A stretch of 64,000 nucleotides of DNA from Sunxiuqinia sp965372405 (lineage in GTDB: Bacteria > Bacteroidota > Bacteroidia > Bacteroidales > Prolixibacteraceae): assembly GCA_965372405.1 (NCBI GenBank), contig CBDVCE010000019.1:4622-68621 (forward strand), in the 5' to 3' direction. The number at the start of each line of letters is the position of its first letter. The stretch's first letter is position 1. Made by a program: the position numbers and the translations under genes. Below, piece by piece: positions 36,065 through 45,912 of the stretch. A model generated the notes under the pieces. That model had not been told where the DNA came from. It ran no database searches and saw only the letters and a program-made list of their open reading frames with translations.

Positions 36065-37273
36065 ATGAGAAATCTAAAATTCAAATATCTATGGATTGTG
36101 TTGATAATGGCGATGTTTGTACAAACAGGATTCGCAATTTCACAATCAAAAACACCAATTTCATCAAACGAAGAGGATGAGACAGGTTCTCAAAAGATAT
36201 TTAGAACTGAAGCTTTTTTGCAAAATCCCATTGGGGGAGGAATTACGATATCGTGGTTTACCAATGTCCCAACTCATGGATGGGTTGAATTTGGATTAGA
36301 TACAAAACTTGGCAATAAAAAGGAGACCAGAATTGCGGGTCAGGTAGTTGCTAATGTGAAGCACCATAAAATACGAATTGACGGACTGGTTCCGGGTGAA
36401 ACTTACCATTACAAAATTGCATCACGTGAAGTGTTAGCCTATGAGCCTTACAATAAAACATTTGGAGAAACAGAGTTCAGTAAAGTTCATGAGTTTACCC
36501 TACCAGACAATGAATCGACTGATTTCACAGCACTCATTTTTAATGATCTGCACAAAAAAGAACAAACTTTAAAGGGTTTGTTGGAACAGGTTTTGGACAT
36601 TGATTATGATTTTGTAGTATATAATGGCGATTGCATAGATGATCCTAAAGATGAAGATCACGCTCTAACTTTTCTAAAGTATTCAAATGAGCAGGTTATG
36701 GCAACCGAGAAACCTGTATTTTACATTCGGGGAAATCATGAAATTAGAGGAGCATATTCAGTAGGGCTCAATCATCTTTTTGATTATGTTGGTGGAAAAA
36801 CTTATGGTGCTTTTAACTGGGGTGATACTCGTTTTATATTCTTGGATTGTGGTGAAGATAAACCTGACAGCACCCCTGTTTATGGTGGATTGAACAGTTT
36901 TGAGCAACTACGAAATGATCAGCTTGACTTTCTAAATGAAGAAACAAAAACCAAAGCATTTAAGAAAGCATCAAAAAGAGTATTGATACACCACATTCCA
37001 TTATTTAGTGCCGATAAAAAAAGATATTTACCATGCAACGAACTTTGGGGCGACATATTGAACCAAAGCAATATATCAGTTGCCATAAACGGACATACAC
37101 ACCGTTTTGCACATCTCCCCTCTGGAACAATGGGAAATGATTACCCTGTTATTGTTGGAGGTGGGCACAAAGCCGAAGGAGCAACAGTTATGGTGCTTAA
37201 AAAAGTTGGAGAATCGCTTCGACTAAAAGTAATTGGCATGGAAGGAAATATACTGGGTGAGTATGAATTTTAG
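36065..37273 (+). CDS. Purple-acid-phosphatase-like metallophosphoesterase (second paralogue)
   Basis: A 402-residue exported phosphatase. Seen: signal peptide about 1-25; an Fn3-like domain about 50-145 ('NPIGGGITISWFTNVPTHGW', 'GLVPGETYHYKI'); and catalytic motifs 'NDLHKK', 'YNGDCI', 'RGNHEIRG', 'HHIPLFS' and 'NGHTHRFAH'. All metal positions are present. The layout and several segments match the gene at 13088-14278, so they are paralogues 22 kb apart. It is alone on + between two minus-strand systems and ends at a shared terminator. Periplasmic or surface phosphoester hydrolysis is likely. Confidence 0.9.
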   Translation: MRNLKFKYLWIVLIMAMFVQTGFAISQSKTPISSNEEDETGSQKIFRTEAFLQNPIGGGITISWFTNVPTHGWVEFGLDTKLGNKKETRIAGQVVANVKHHKIRIDGLVPGETYHYKIASREVLAYEPYNKTFGETEFSKVHEFTLPDNESTDFTALIFNDLHKKEQTLKGLLEQVLDIDYDFVVYNGDCIDDPKDEDHALTFLKYSNEQVMATEKPVFYIRGNHEIRGAYSVGLNHLFDYVGGKTYGAFNWGDTRFIFLDCGEDKPDSTPVYGGLNSFEQLRNDQLDFLNEETKTKAFKKASKRVLIHHIPLFSADKKRYLPCNELWGDILNQSNISVAINGHTHRFAHLPSGTMGNDYPVIVGGGHKAEGATVMVLKKVGESLRLKVIGMEGNILGEYEF

Positions 37274-37301
37274 AAGCTTACAGAGCAACATTAGTAATAA
37301 T

Positions 37302-37328
37302 CCCCAATAACAGAATTAGTTATTGGGG
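37302..37328. terminator. Bidirectional terminator
   Basis: Perfect 10-bp stem CCCCAATAAC/GTTATTGGGG with a 7-nt loop, between the + phosphoesterase stop (37273) and the - plug-protein stop (37363). TTGCTTTATT follows on +. Confidence 0.85.
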
Positions 37329-37362
37329 TTGCTTTATTCTAAATCAGACAACACTCAATTAT

Positions 37363-38064
37363 TTATTTAAGATTAATCACGACGACACCATTCCCCCCAC
37401 TGCCTCCATATATTGCTGCAGCACCACCTTTCAATAAAGAAATACTCTGTACATCTTGAGGATTCAAATTATCAACGGTAGAGTGTGGAACCTGAGTCCC
37501 ATTTACAACAACTATTGCAGGAGTACTTCCCCCGCTAAGGTTTCCTCCAAGCCCTTCACGCATGTACACTTGATTATCAACAACTACAACACCAGCACAT
37601 TTTCCACGAATCATATCCCAAACGCTACCATAAGTGGACATCTCTTCAGCAAATTGTTCTTTCAATTTTGTAATTGCTGTTGCTTGATACTGTTTTGGAA
37701 TATACCTAAATCCATCATTTGCAAGTTCATCATCCGTTGAATAATTGCTGGAAATAAGTCCCATTTCGATCGACAAATCTTCATCCCCTTTTCTTACTGA
37801 AACTTTCTTATTGATAAAACCTTCAGCTACAAACTTCAACTTATCTTTCTTTTCTATTAAAATCCTGAATTCTCCTTTATTGTCGGTTACCGTTTGCTGT
37901 TTACTTTTAAGTGCGACCACTGAAATATTTTCCAGAGGAATGTTGTTCCAAATGCTCACTCTTCCTGTAACTTCTGTTGTTTGAGCCTGAGTTGAATTTA
38001 TTCCAGTTACAAAAAACAGAATGATCAATAATAAAGTACCATTGAAATTATAGATTGTTTTCAT
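37363..38064 (-). CDS. Exported CarboxypepD_reg-like plus TonB-plug protein without a barrel
   Basis: A 233-residue protein. Seen: signal peptide about 1-27 (GINSTQAQ); a carboxypeptidase-regulatory-like domain about 30-105 ('VTGRVSIWNNIPLENISVVA', 'FVAEGFINKKVSVR'); and a receptor-plug-like domain about 135-233 ('VWDMIRGKCAGVVVVDNQVY', 'PAIVVVNGTQVPHS', 'DVQSISLLKGGAAAIYGGSG', 'NGVVVINLK'). It stops exactly where a SusC barrel would start, so no pore can form. It lies 108 bp after the system 2 susD, separated by a terminator. Such plug-only proteins occur in Bacteroidota; a role as a decoy, adaptor or signalling partner is only inference. Confidence 0.82.
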   Translation of the reverse strand: MKTIYNFNGTLLLIILFFVTGINSTQAQTTEVTGRVSIWNNIPLENISVVALKSKQQTVTDNKGEFRILIEKKDKLKFVAEGFINKKVSVRKGDEDLSIEMGLISSNYSTDDELANDGFRYIPKQYQATAITKLKEQFAEEMSTYGSVWDMIRGKCAGVVVVDNQVYMREGLGGNLSGGSTPAIVVVNGTQVPHSTVDNLNPQDVQSISLLKGGAAAIYGGSGGNGVVVINLK

Positions 38065-38111
38065 TTCTTATTCATTTTAGAACCAATAGATTTTTAATCA
38101 AGAAAACATAA

Positions 38112-38150
38112 AAAAGGCAGCTGAAATTATAAAAATGACAACTGCCTTTT
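38112..38150 (-). terminator. Terminator of system 2 susD
   Basis: Perfect 9-bp stem AAAAGGCAG/CTGCCTTTT; on the - strand it is followed by a run of Ts (CTGCCTTTTTTATG). It lies 23 bp past the susD stop at 38173. Confidence 0.85.
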
Positions 38151-38172
38151 GGTATTAGGTTAGTTATTTAGC

Positions 38173-40056
38173 TTATTCGTTAAAGGTCTCCGGAACACCC
38201 GGATATTTTACGTAGAAGTATTTCTCATTGACTTCAAATGGTTGAATACTTTTTTTACTTTCAGGAACCCAAAATATTGGAGTCGTGTAGTTATTTTCAC
38301 TAATCACAGCAGCAAAATTTTCAGCATTATAAACACCAGGATCTGCAGGATAAATTTGCCTTTCAAGCATTCTGGTCTCTCTAAGTTCACCTTGGTGAAG
38401 GAATGAACCTAAAACAGGATGACGAGTTCTTCTAAATTCAGAGAACAATTCAATTACGTTATGAACATTAAGGTGCAAAAACTTTTGTTGCATCAAAATC
38501 TCCATCTTATCTTCAATACCAGCAGCAGCATCAAATTTACCACCAACAACATCAGCATAAGCTTGAAGCTCGCTTCCAGCAGGAGTTTCCGGCAAGCATA
38601 AGTCTTTAAAGTTAACAATCTTAGTTGTACCAGGATTTGCCATATCTGGTATTTCAACATTATTTAACAATTTACCAGCAGCACCATCGGGGTCACCTTG
38701 ACCTCTACCGTAATCATCCCAAAAACGGTAATGTTGATCTAATGATTCCTTAACTGCATTTGTCATGCGCTGAGTTGCTGTTTGACCAGTAGTAGCTAAG
38801 CCTTTCATTTCGGCTTCACACAATAACATTTCAACTTCTGCTACCGAGAAGAAAATTTGTGACTCCTTCGTCCTGTTAGTTGAGAATGGGTGCCAGTGTG
38901 AATAGGCATCATACTTTAAATGTAGGTCAATATCCCTGTACCTGTCATTTTTATTATAAGTGTACCCGTTTTTAAAATTATATTCATCCTTATTCCATTG
39001 TCCTACAGCTGCATTAATTGACTGTGCAACAGACTGATCATATGATGGAGATTGATACAAACCTTCTCTATTTGGAATAGCAAAAATAGGCAACCTGGGG
39101 TCATCACTTCCTGCATCATAAACATGATCCTCATTGATATCCATCCAGTATAAAATTTCAGGACCAACCCAATTCCAATAATGAAATTTTCCAAAAGGGC
39201 CTTTCCATTGTTGTCCATCAAAAGTATACATCCAATCCTCGACAGGCGACTCTAAATTAGTAGTTGGAAGTTTTCCACTTGACAATATTTCACTAATTAC
39301 GGCCTTGGCTTCAGCTTCTTTAACTCCTGAAACCCTAATTGCAGCTCTTAATCTGTATGCAGCAGCTAGTGATTCCCATTTACTAACATCACCATCAAAC
39401 CAAAGGTCATAGTTTTCAAATTTTGCTTTTTGTTCAGCATTCATACTAGAGTATGCTGCAGCCAATGCATCAGCCTCTTCTTTGTACTTAGCCAATACAT
39501 CCTGATAAATCTCCCATGGATCATCAAATTTTGGATAAAAAACACCTTCACCCCCAAGCAGTGCCTCAGAATAAGGAATTGAGTTATAATAGTCAACCCC
39601 TACTGTAACGTTATGCAAATATAAAATCCGCAGCATATGGTAATAAGCCATCATCCCTGCTTGTTCATCCTCAGGTAAATTTGAAATATCGTTCAGGATA
39701 GTAGGCATAGCACGGAACACATCTTTTGCAAAAGTATAGGTTTTCCCAGTTCCTTTTTGTGGAACACTAGCCATAAAGTCATCATATACGTCAAAATCAC
39801 TGTAATGGTGACCATTGGTTGTAATATGAGTTCTTACTGGCCATCCGTACCCATCAGCACGCATCTGCCAGTAAAAGTGAATATCCATATTATTCGGATC
39901 TCTGCCTAATTGTAAAACCTTAGCAGACATACTTTCAATAACATCAGTGGTCGGAGAATAAGAATTGGGATTAGCAAACAGCTCTTCCAGTTCGTCATTA
40001 CAACTGACAAAGGCGAGCATTCCAATTATTGATATAAATAATAATATTTTTTTCAT
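38173..40056 (-). CDS. SusD-like glycan-binding lipoprotein (system 2)
   Basis: A 627-residue SusD-like_2 type lipoprotein. The start is set at the ATG at 40056 ('MKKILLFISIIGMLAFVSCN'); an upstream ATG at 40068 adds four residues. Seen: lipobox 'AFVSC', 'SYSPTTDVIESMSAKVLQLG', 'AYYHMLRILYLHNVTVGVDY', 'DVSKWESLAAAYRLRAAIRV', and 'SQIFFSVAEVEMLLCEAEMK'. It is longer than the first window susD by about 100 residues. It follows the susC by 21 bp on the same strand. Captures glycan at the cell surface with SusC; ligand unknown. Confidence 0.93.
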   Translation of the reverse strand: MKKILLFISIIGMLAFVSCNDELEELFANPNSYSPTTDVIESMSAKVLQLGRDPNNMDIHFYWQMRADGYGWPVRTHITTNGHHYSDFDVYDDFMASVPQKGTGKTYTFAKDVFRAMPTILNDISNLPEDEQAGMMAYYHMLRILYLHNVTVGVDYYNSIPYSEALLGGEGVFYPKFDDPWEIYQDVLAKYKEEADALAAAYSSMNAEQKAKFENYDLWFDGDVSKWESLAAAYRLRAAIRVSGVKEAEAKAVISEILSSGKLPTTNLESPVEDWMYTFDGQQWKGPFGKFHYWNWVGPEILYWMDINEDHVYDAGSDDPRLPIFAIPNREGLYQSPSYDQSVAQSINAAVGQWNKDEYNFKNGYTYNKNDRYRDIDLHLKYDAYSHWHPFSTNRTKESQIFFSVAEVEMLLCEAEMKGLATTGQTATQRMTNAVKESLDQHYRFWDDYGRGQGDPDGAAGKLLNNVEIPDMANPGTTKIVNFKDLCLPETPAGSELQAYADVVGGKFDAAAGIEDKMEILMQQKFLHLNVHNVIELFSEFRRTRHPVLGSFLHQGELRETRMLERQIYPADPGVYNAENFAAVISENNYTTPIFWVPESKKSIQPFEVNEKYFYVKYPGVPETFNE

Positions 40057-40077
40057 AATTAATTGCAATTAAAATTA

Positions 40078-43000
40078 TTAAATACCTAAAGAAATCTGGA
40101 TACCATAACTCTGAGTTGTTGGCAAGACATCACCACCAATATAAGCCTTCGTACCTGAAGCTGATTCAGCATCAAAGTTTGGCAGTGATTTATAGATATA
40201 ACCAAGATTTCGCGCAAACAGGTTAATTGCAAGTTTCTGCAACTTTAGCTTTCTTACAATACGCTGAGGCACAGTATAACCCAATGAAATTTCACGTAAT
40301 TTAATATAGTCGTTTTTATACTTATCATTCACTGCATCTAATAACTGGCCACCTGTCCAATACACATAGTTTGTATAGTAGTAATCACCTGCACTAACAA
40401 TAACATCATTTTCTTTATAAGTTACGTTATTAGGGTTAGTTGCATCCTCAACAACACCTTCTATCATAATACCGTCATGATATACAAGTCCATTAGAAGA
40501 AGCTGAAGGTGCTGCCTGATTATGATCCCAGGTTACATTATTTCCAACATCATCAACATAGTATGCAAGTCCGCCATACTCCTCAGTTCTTCCTGGAAGT
40601 GACTCTATTGAAGTACCTGTTCCTTTCAAAACATAATTCTTCCAAGAGAAAAGTGTTGCGCCAAATGAATAGTCTACCAGCGCTGATAAACGGAAACCTT
40701 TGTAATTAAAATCTGTTGAAACTCCACCCATAACGTTTGGATAAATATTACCAACGTTAATTTGCTTCTGATCATCTAAATCGTATCCAATACCTGACCC
40801 TAATACAATAGGTCTACCTGCAAATTCACCACTTTCAGCGATTCTAGGTCCTACACCATAAATATTTCCGGAACGTTCACCTTCACGAGCCAGAACCTGT
40901 AATCCATGACTCATGCTATGAATCTGCTTTTGTGGCAGTCCTGGATAAAGTTCAATAATCTTATTAAACTGGTTTGCTGCATTAAATACCATATTCCAGC
41001 GGAAATCTTTAGTCAAAATTGGAGTACCGGACAATTGAAGCTCATATCCCCAGTTTTTAACATCACCAGCATTAATTTTGATCGTTCCAGCTCCAGATTC
41101 AGGAGTTACATTAACTCCGATTATTTGATCATAAACATGATTGGTATAAAAAGAAGCATCGATATTTAAACGATTTCCTTTAAAGAAATTCATTTCTGTA
41201 CCAAACTCCCATTCTCGTTTTCTCTCAGGTTTAATAATTCCACCAAACAGATCCTTAGACACATCTGACATATTTACATTTGTACCATTTGCAACAGAAG
41301 CCGCTAAACTTTGATACGCAAAATAGGTGCTTGGCGCATCACGACCTACATCAGCAAACGAAGCCCTGAATTTACCAAACTGTAAAATTGGAATTGATGA
41401 TTTTAGTGCATCAGTAAAGTTATAGGTATAAGCTATACCAGGATAGAAATAAGAGTTTTCCCCTGTTAAGATTGTTGAAGTCCAGTCATTCCTTGCATTC
41501 AGTTCTATAGTATGCTTATAATCCCATGTAACTGTTGCTACTCCAATCAAACTGTGCATCTCCTTTTCATTCCAGTTTTCACCAAAGTATTGACTAATTC
41601 GATTATCTGCACCCCATCCTTCACGACTTTGATTGCTTAAATGGAACCAGTCTGGATAAGTAAAGGCAGGCCCCTTATCTCCGTATGTTGAACCATACAA
41701 TTTGTCATTCTTTGTGTTCCGGTAAGTTGGTCCACCAAATGCGTATACGTTCAACTTCCTTCCAAACAAATCAAAATCTTTTTCAAAGTTCAGGAATGCC
41801 CTGAATTCTTCAACTCGCTTGGTTTCTTTTTGATTTCTGTAACGTCCACCTTCAATTCCTGGATATACCTCTGTTGGAGATTCCTTCGTAAGAACCTGTA
41901 CTGCTGTATAATCAATACTAGCCTGACCCACGATAAATAACCAATCATTAAAACGGATAGTTGGTCTTACCGATCCAATAATGTGAAACTTTTCATCAGT
42001 ATAACTGTTCTTATCCCTATTCCAAAATGCATCTATAGCAGAAAGAGGATAATACGACTGAATGATACCATCTACATAATTTGGATCCAATGTTTCACGG
42101 TAATCACCAGTTCTTTTATAACCAAAATTAGGATCATCTGGGTCGGTAATCAAATGATAATCATTTGCAACCAATTCTTCGTAAGGAATATCTCTGTTGA
42201 TACCATTAACCATACCAACAGCCCAAGCTCTTTGGCGGTTATGGGTTCTAATGTCATAGATATTTGTAGAAAAATCAATAGACACCATTTTTGAAGCATT
42301 GATCTTACCAGCAAAACTTACTGTATTTTTCTTTTGCCAGAAATCAGGAGTAATACCCTGGTAATCTGAATTTGTAAAAGATAAACGGGTGTGCCCCATA
42401 TCTCCACTTGAACTTACTGATGCATTGACAGTATTATTATGACCATTTTCATAAAAGAACATAAAGTTGTTGGGATAAGCCTGATATGGACGGGTCACTC
42501 CGTCGAAATAAAGTTTTGATCTACCGTCAAATTTGGGTCCAAATGAGTATGGGTCACCGTTTATCACAGGTGTCATAACACCATTAATATCTAACGAATC
42601 ATGATCATATTCGTTATTACCTGTTCCAAATTCATTTTGAAATTTCATATAAGATTTAGGTCGCTCTATTGTAGTTTGATAGGAAACTTCTACTCCTAAA
42701 CCTTTTTTATTTTTACCACTTTTAGTTGTAATTAATACAACACCATTCGCTCCTTCACTACCGTAAAGCACCGATGCTTTTGCACCCTTTAATATTTCCA
42801 TGGATTCAATATCCATTGCGTTAAGGTCATTAATTCCAGCACCAAAGTCACCTTTGTATTCATTGTTGTTTACAATCGAACTTTCCTGGTCAAAAATTGG
42901 AACTCCATCAACTACAATCAAAGGCCTGGTATTTGCATCATATTCAAGGGCATTGTTTCCACGAATATTAATATCGATACCACCAGTAGGTCCTGAAACT

Positions 43001-43788
43001 GATTCTCGTATTGTTACACCGGCAGCTTTACCATGAAGTGCTGAGAAAGCATTCGCAGGAGCACCAGACTTAACAAGATCCTCTCCTGTTACTTTACTAA
43101 TGGCGTAACCAATTGTTTTTCTATCGCGACGTACGCCCAAAGCAGTTACAACAACTTCATCAACACCAATTGCATCGGCTTCCAGTACAATGTTAAATTT
43201 TGCTTGAGAAGCAACGACAACTTCTTCAGATCTCATTCCTACGAATGAAAATACCAGAGTTGCATCTCCGGGCACATTAGCCAAATTAAAATTACCCTCA
43301 AAATCAGTTACTGTACCAATCGTTGTCCCTTTAATAATTATTGTAACACCTGGCAAAAATTCTCCTGAAGAATCTGTTACAACTCCCTTTACATTCCGGG
43401 CTTGTTCACTATCAAATCTTTCTTCTGAAGGAAATAAAATAATCCTTCTATCATCAACAGTATAACCAACATTGTGTCCATCAAATATTTCATCCAGAAG
43501 TTTTGTAACGGTTTGATCTTCTACATGAACATCTACTTTGCGATAAACATCAACATATTCATTATTGAAGATAAAATAGAAGTCACTATTGTCTTCTACT
43601 TCTTCAAGAATGTCTTTTACCAAGGCGTTATCTTTTTTGATTGTAATTGTCTTGCTCTGAGAATAAATATCAGAAGCAAACAAGGTAAAAACCGAAACAA
43701 AAAAGAAAAAAGTAGTTAGTTTCATAACAATCAGAATCTTAGATTCGAGAATACAATGAAGTATCCCCTTCTTGTTAATTTTTTTCAT
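40078..43788 (-). CDS. SusC/RagA TonB-dependent receptor with STN domain (system 2)
   Basis: A 1,236-residue importer. Seen: signal peptide to about 44; an STN domain about 48-115 ('NALVKDILEEVEDNSDFYFI', 'VGYTVDDRRIILFPSE'); a regulatory-like domain about 132-210 ('VKGVVTDSSGEFLPGVTIII', 'FVGMRSEEV'); 'DEVVVTALGVRRDRKTIGYA'; a plug with 'PLIVVDGVPIFDQESS' and 'MEILKGAKASVLYGSEGANG'; and a barrel ending 'QISLGI'. The STN domain pairs it with the FecR and sigma genes upstream. A hairpin lies 58 bp before its start and the CAAATTTATGAAAAAA leader is present. Confidence 0.96.
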   Translation of the reverse strand: MKKINKKGILHCILESKILIVMKLTTFFFFVSVFTLFASDIYSQSKTITIKKDNALVKDILEEVEDNSDFYFIFNNEYVDVYRKVDVHVEDQTVTKLLDEIFDGHNVGYTVDDRRIILFPSEERFDSEQARNVKGVVTDSSGEFLPGVTIIIKGTTIGTVTDFEGNFNLANVPGDATLVFSFVGMRSEEVVVASQAKFNIVLEADAIGVDEVVVTALGVRRDRKTIGYAISKVTGEDLVKSGAPANAFSALHGKAAGVTIRESVSGPTGGIDINIRGNNALEYDANTRPLIVVDGVPIFDQESSIVNNNEYKGDFGAGINDLNAMDIESMEILKGAKASVLYGSEGANGVVLITTKSGKNKKGLGVEVSYQTTIERPKSYMKFQNEFGTGNNEYDHDSLDINGVMTPVINGDPYSFGPKFDGRSKLYFDGVTRPYQAYPNNFMFFYENGHNNTVNASVSSSGDMGHTRLSFTNSDYQGITPDFWQKKNTVSFAGKINASKMVSIDFSTNIYDIRTHNRQRAWAVGMVNGINRDIPYEELVANDYHLITDPDDPNFGYKRTGDYRETLDPNYVDGIIQSYYPLSAIDAFWNRDKNSYTDEKFHIIGSVRPTIRFNDWLFIVGQASIDYTAVQVLTKESPTEVYPGIEGGRYRNQKETKRVEEFRAFLNFEKDFDLFGRKLNVYAFGGPTYRNTKNDKLYGSTYGDKGPAFTYPDWFHLSNQSREGWGADNRISQYFGENWNEKEMHSLIGVATVTWDYKHTIELNARNDWTSTILTGENSYFYPGIAYTYNFTDALKSSIPILQFGKFRASFADVGRDAPSTYFAYQSLAASVANGTNVNMSDVSKDLFGGIIKPERKREWEFGTEMNFFKGNRLNIDASFYTNHVYDQIIGVNVTPESGAGTIKINAGDVKNWGYELQLSGTPILTKDFRWNMVFNAANQFNKIIELYPGLPQKQIHSMSHGLQVLAREGERSGNIYGVGPRIAESGEFAGRPIVLGSGIGYDLDDQKQINVGNIYPNVMGGVSTDFNYKGFRLSALVDYSFGATLFSWKNYVLKGTGTSIESLPGRTEEYGGLAYYVDDVGNNVTWDHNQAAPSASSNGLVYHDGIMIEGVVEDATNPNNVTYKENDVIVSAGDYYYTNYVYWTGGQLLDAVNDKYKNDYIKLREISLGYTVPQRIVRKLKLQKLAINLFARNLGYIYKSLPNFDAESASGTKAYIGGDVLPTTQSYGIQISLGI

Positions 43789-43846
43789 AAATTTGAAGTG
43801 TTTAAGTTTAATTAAATTTAATGTCTGTTGACGCAGACAAATTTCA

Positions 43847-43878
43847 AAACAGGAGGATGTACCACCATCTTCCTGTTT
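43847..43878. terminator. Hairpin in the fecR-susC gap (system 2)
   Basis: AAACAGGAGGATG/CATCTTCCTGTTT, 12 of 13 pairs, 6-nt loop, with TTTT on both sides. It is 43 bp past the fecR stop and 58 bp before the susC start on -. Confidence 0.7.
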
Positions 43879-43921
43879 TACGTTTTCACCATAGCATTCA
43901 ATTTTTAGTTAGTTTATACAT

Positions 43922-44962
43922 TTATTTCAATATTATTTTTCTCTTTGTGTAATTTCCATTACTATTCAGGCTGGCATTAATTATTCTATACTCCAATGGA
44001 GAAGTAAGGCTAATCGTATTTAGAATCTCTTCCAGTGATTCATTGATAAATGTTCCTGTTAAACGATAGCTATCCAATCGGTTATTCTTAATTTTAAAAT
44101 CAACATTGTACCAGTTCCCAAGCTTTTTCACCACATCTTGAATCGGATCATCAATGAAAATTAATTTCCCTTCAACCCAACCAATATATTTCTCGATGTC
44201 AACAATATGCTCTTTAAAAAGGGTGTTTTCAGAAGCGTCAAAAAAAGCTTTATCATATGCAGACAGAACCATCAGGTTATCAGAAGATTTTTTGTTAGCA
44301 TCAGCAATCGCCACACTCCCTTCAACCAACACCACTTCTATTTCAGATTCTGGTTCATATGCGTTTATATTAAAAGTGGTTCCCAGCACTTTAACATCCA
44401 GGTCATTTACGTTTACAACAAATGGTCTCCGTGAATCTTTAGCTACTTTAAAGTACCCTTCTCCATTTAGTTTTACTTTTCGTAGATTATTATCTCCAAA
44501 TTGATTTGAATAACGCAACGAACTACCTGAGTTAAGAAACACTTTAGTCCCATCGGGAAGATCAACTGTTGTGCGTGTTCCATAAGCGGCACTTATTTCC
44601 TGATAAATTTCGGATGTGGATATGGATTCGTTTTGGGAAAAGAAATAACTATATACTCCAGATAAAATTACAGACAACACCAACACGGCCGCTATCTGAA
44701 TAATAATATTTGATGATTGCCATGTTAATTTTTTGATACCCGCTTTTTCATGAACAGAATTAAGTGAACGTTTTGAATCAATCTGATGAGGGAAAGTAAA
44801 TTCCCCAGATCTCTTCCATAACACTTTGATATCTTCAAATTCAAGCTTGTTTTCTTTCCTTTTTGACAACCAACTATTAAACTCAAGCAACTCTTCTGCC
44901 GAAATGCTTCCCTGAACATGCTTGCTCATTATATAGTAAATACGGTCTTTCTCAATATTCAT
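43922..44962 (-). CDS. FecR-family anti-sigma factor (system 2)
   Basis: A 346-residue regulator; the start chosen is the ATG at 44962 (MNIEKDRIYYIM), because the frame's earlier start at 44980 would be a TTG. Seen: N-terminal cytosolic part 'VQGSISAEELLEFNSWLSKR', a membrane segment about 87-108 ('IIIQIAAVLVLSVILSGVYS'), a FecR domain with 'VDLPDGTKVFLNSGSSLRYS' and 'GEGYFKVAKDSRRPFVVNVN', and a C-terminal part 'DVVKKLGNWYNVDFKIKNNR'. It follows its sigma gene by 143 bp and precedes the matching STN-type susC. Confidence 0.94.
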   Translation of the reverse strand: MNIEKDRIYYIMSKHVQGSISAEELLEFNSWLSKRKENKLEFEDIKVLWKRSGEFTFPHQIDSKRSLNSVHEKAGIKKLTWQSSNIIIQIAAVLVLSVILSGVYSYFFSQNESISTSEIYQEISAAYGTRTTVDLPDGTKVFLNSGSSLRYSNQFGDNNLRKVKLNGEGYFKVAKDSRRPFVVNVNDLDVKVLGTTFNINAYEPESEIEVVLVEGSVAIADANKKSSDNLMVLSAYDKAFFDASENTLFKEHIVDIEKYIGWVEGKLIFIDDPIQDVVKKLGNWYNVDFKIKNNRLDSYRLTGTFINESLEEILNTISLTSPLEYRIINASLNSNGNYTKRKIILK

Positions 44963-45105
44963 CTTTGTACGCGATTTCAATGATGACTCAAAAATGACTA
45001 CTGCACCCTACATTATAATTGTATTTTTTTTGAATAAAATAAGCGCCAAGAAACCAGTCAACACAAACGCCTCTTAATGTGGCAACTACAGAACCTTCAA
45101 GATAA

Positions 45106-45732
45106 TTACAAGAATACTTTTTTTGAATATTTCAAGAATAATAAAATTGGAGTGATGTCTTTAATTTCAAATGAAGGTAAAAACTCCCGAAGTTCAATTC
45201 GTAAAAGTTTTAAAGATCGGCCAATTAAAGCCTCCACTCCTTTTATAGAGATATCCATTTTTGAAGCAATCTCTCTATTGGTCATGTTATCAAAACGACT
45301 GTATTCAAAAGCTAATTTACAGCGAGGAGGAAGTGTGGAAAGTGCAATTACAAGACGTTCCTCAAAGTTATTTGCCAAAACAATTTGGTCAGTTGAGAAA
45401 TCAAATGCATTGTTTTTGTCGCTTTGTTCGGTATGATCAAAAACCTGTTGTTCCTTTAAATAATCAAGACACTGATTCCTAACCATTGTGGTTAAATATG
45501 CGCCAGCATTCTTAATTTCACCCAGAACAAAACGCCTTTCCCATATTTTTATAAAAACGTTTTGCACCAAGCTTTGAGCCATATCCGCTTCATGGATAAA
45601 AGAAAATGCGAAACGACAAAGATTCTCATAATGCTTCTCAAAAAGAATATCAAAAGCTTTTACCTTCCCCTTTTTCAACTCATCAAATAAAAAACTATCT
45701 GAACTTGCTATGTTGATAATCTCACCCTTCAT
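45106..45732 (-). CDS. ECF sigma-70 factor (system 2)
   Basis: A 208-residue ECF sigma factor. The start is placed at the ATG at 45732 (MKGEIINIASSDS), since the 25 residues before it are not sigma-like. Seen: region 2 'FEKHYENLCRFAFSFIHEAD', 'SLVQNVFIKIWERRF' and 'AYLTTMVRNQCLDYLKEQQV'; region 4 'LPPRCKLAFEYSRFDNMTNR' and 'EIASKMDISIKGVEALIGRS'. It is first in sigma-fecR-susC-susD order for system 2. The C-terminal tail is longer and hydrophobic. Confidence 0.93.
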   Translation of the reverse strand: MKGEIINIASSDSFLFDELKKGKVKAFDILFEKHYENLCRFAFSFIHEADMAQSLVQNVFIKIWERRFVLGEIKNAGAYLTTMVRNQCLDYLKEQQVFDHTEQSDKNNAFDFSTDQIVLANNFEERLVIALSTLPPRCKLAFEYSRFDNMTNREIASKMDISIKGVEALIGRSLKLLRIELREFLPSFEIKDITPILLFLKYSKKVFL

Positions 45733-45912
45733 TATGTCGTGCACAATAGAATTTACGAAAAGTAAATCTAGCAAATAAATGTTAAAAGATTTAACATTTA
45801 TAGACAAAGAATACTTTGTGATGTTTTACACCATGAGATTTCAACAGATTGTTTTTCCTTTTCAAAAGTACAAATCACTTTTTCAGGAGAACAACAGATT
45901 ATACTCCCTTCA

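Noticed and set aside
44154..44504. 116-codon plus-strand frame inside system 2 fecR
   Set aside because: It is antisense to the conserved FecR domain; no independent start signal or family.
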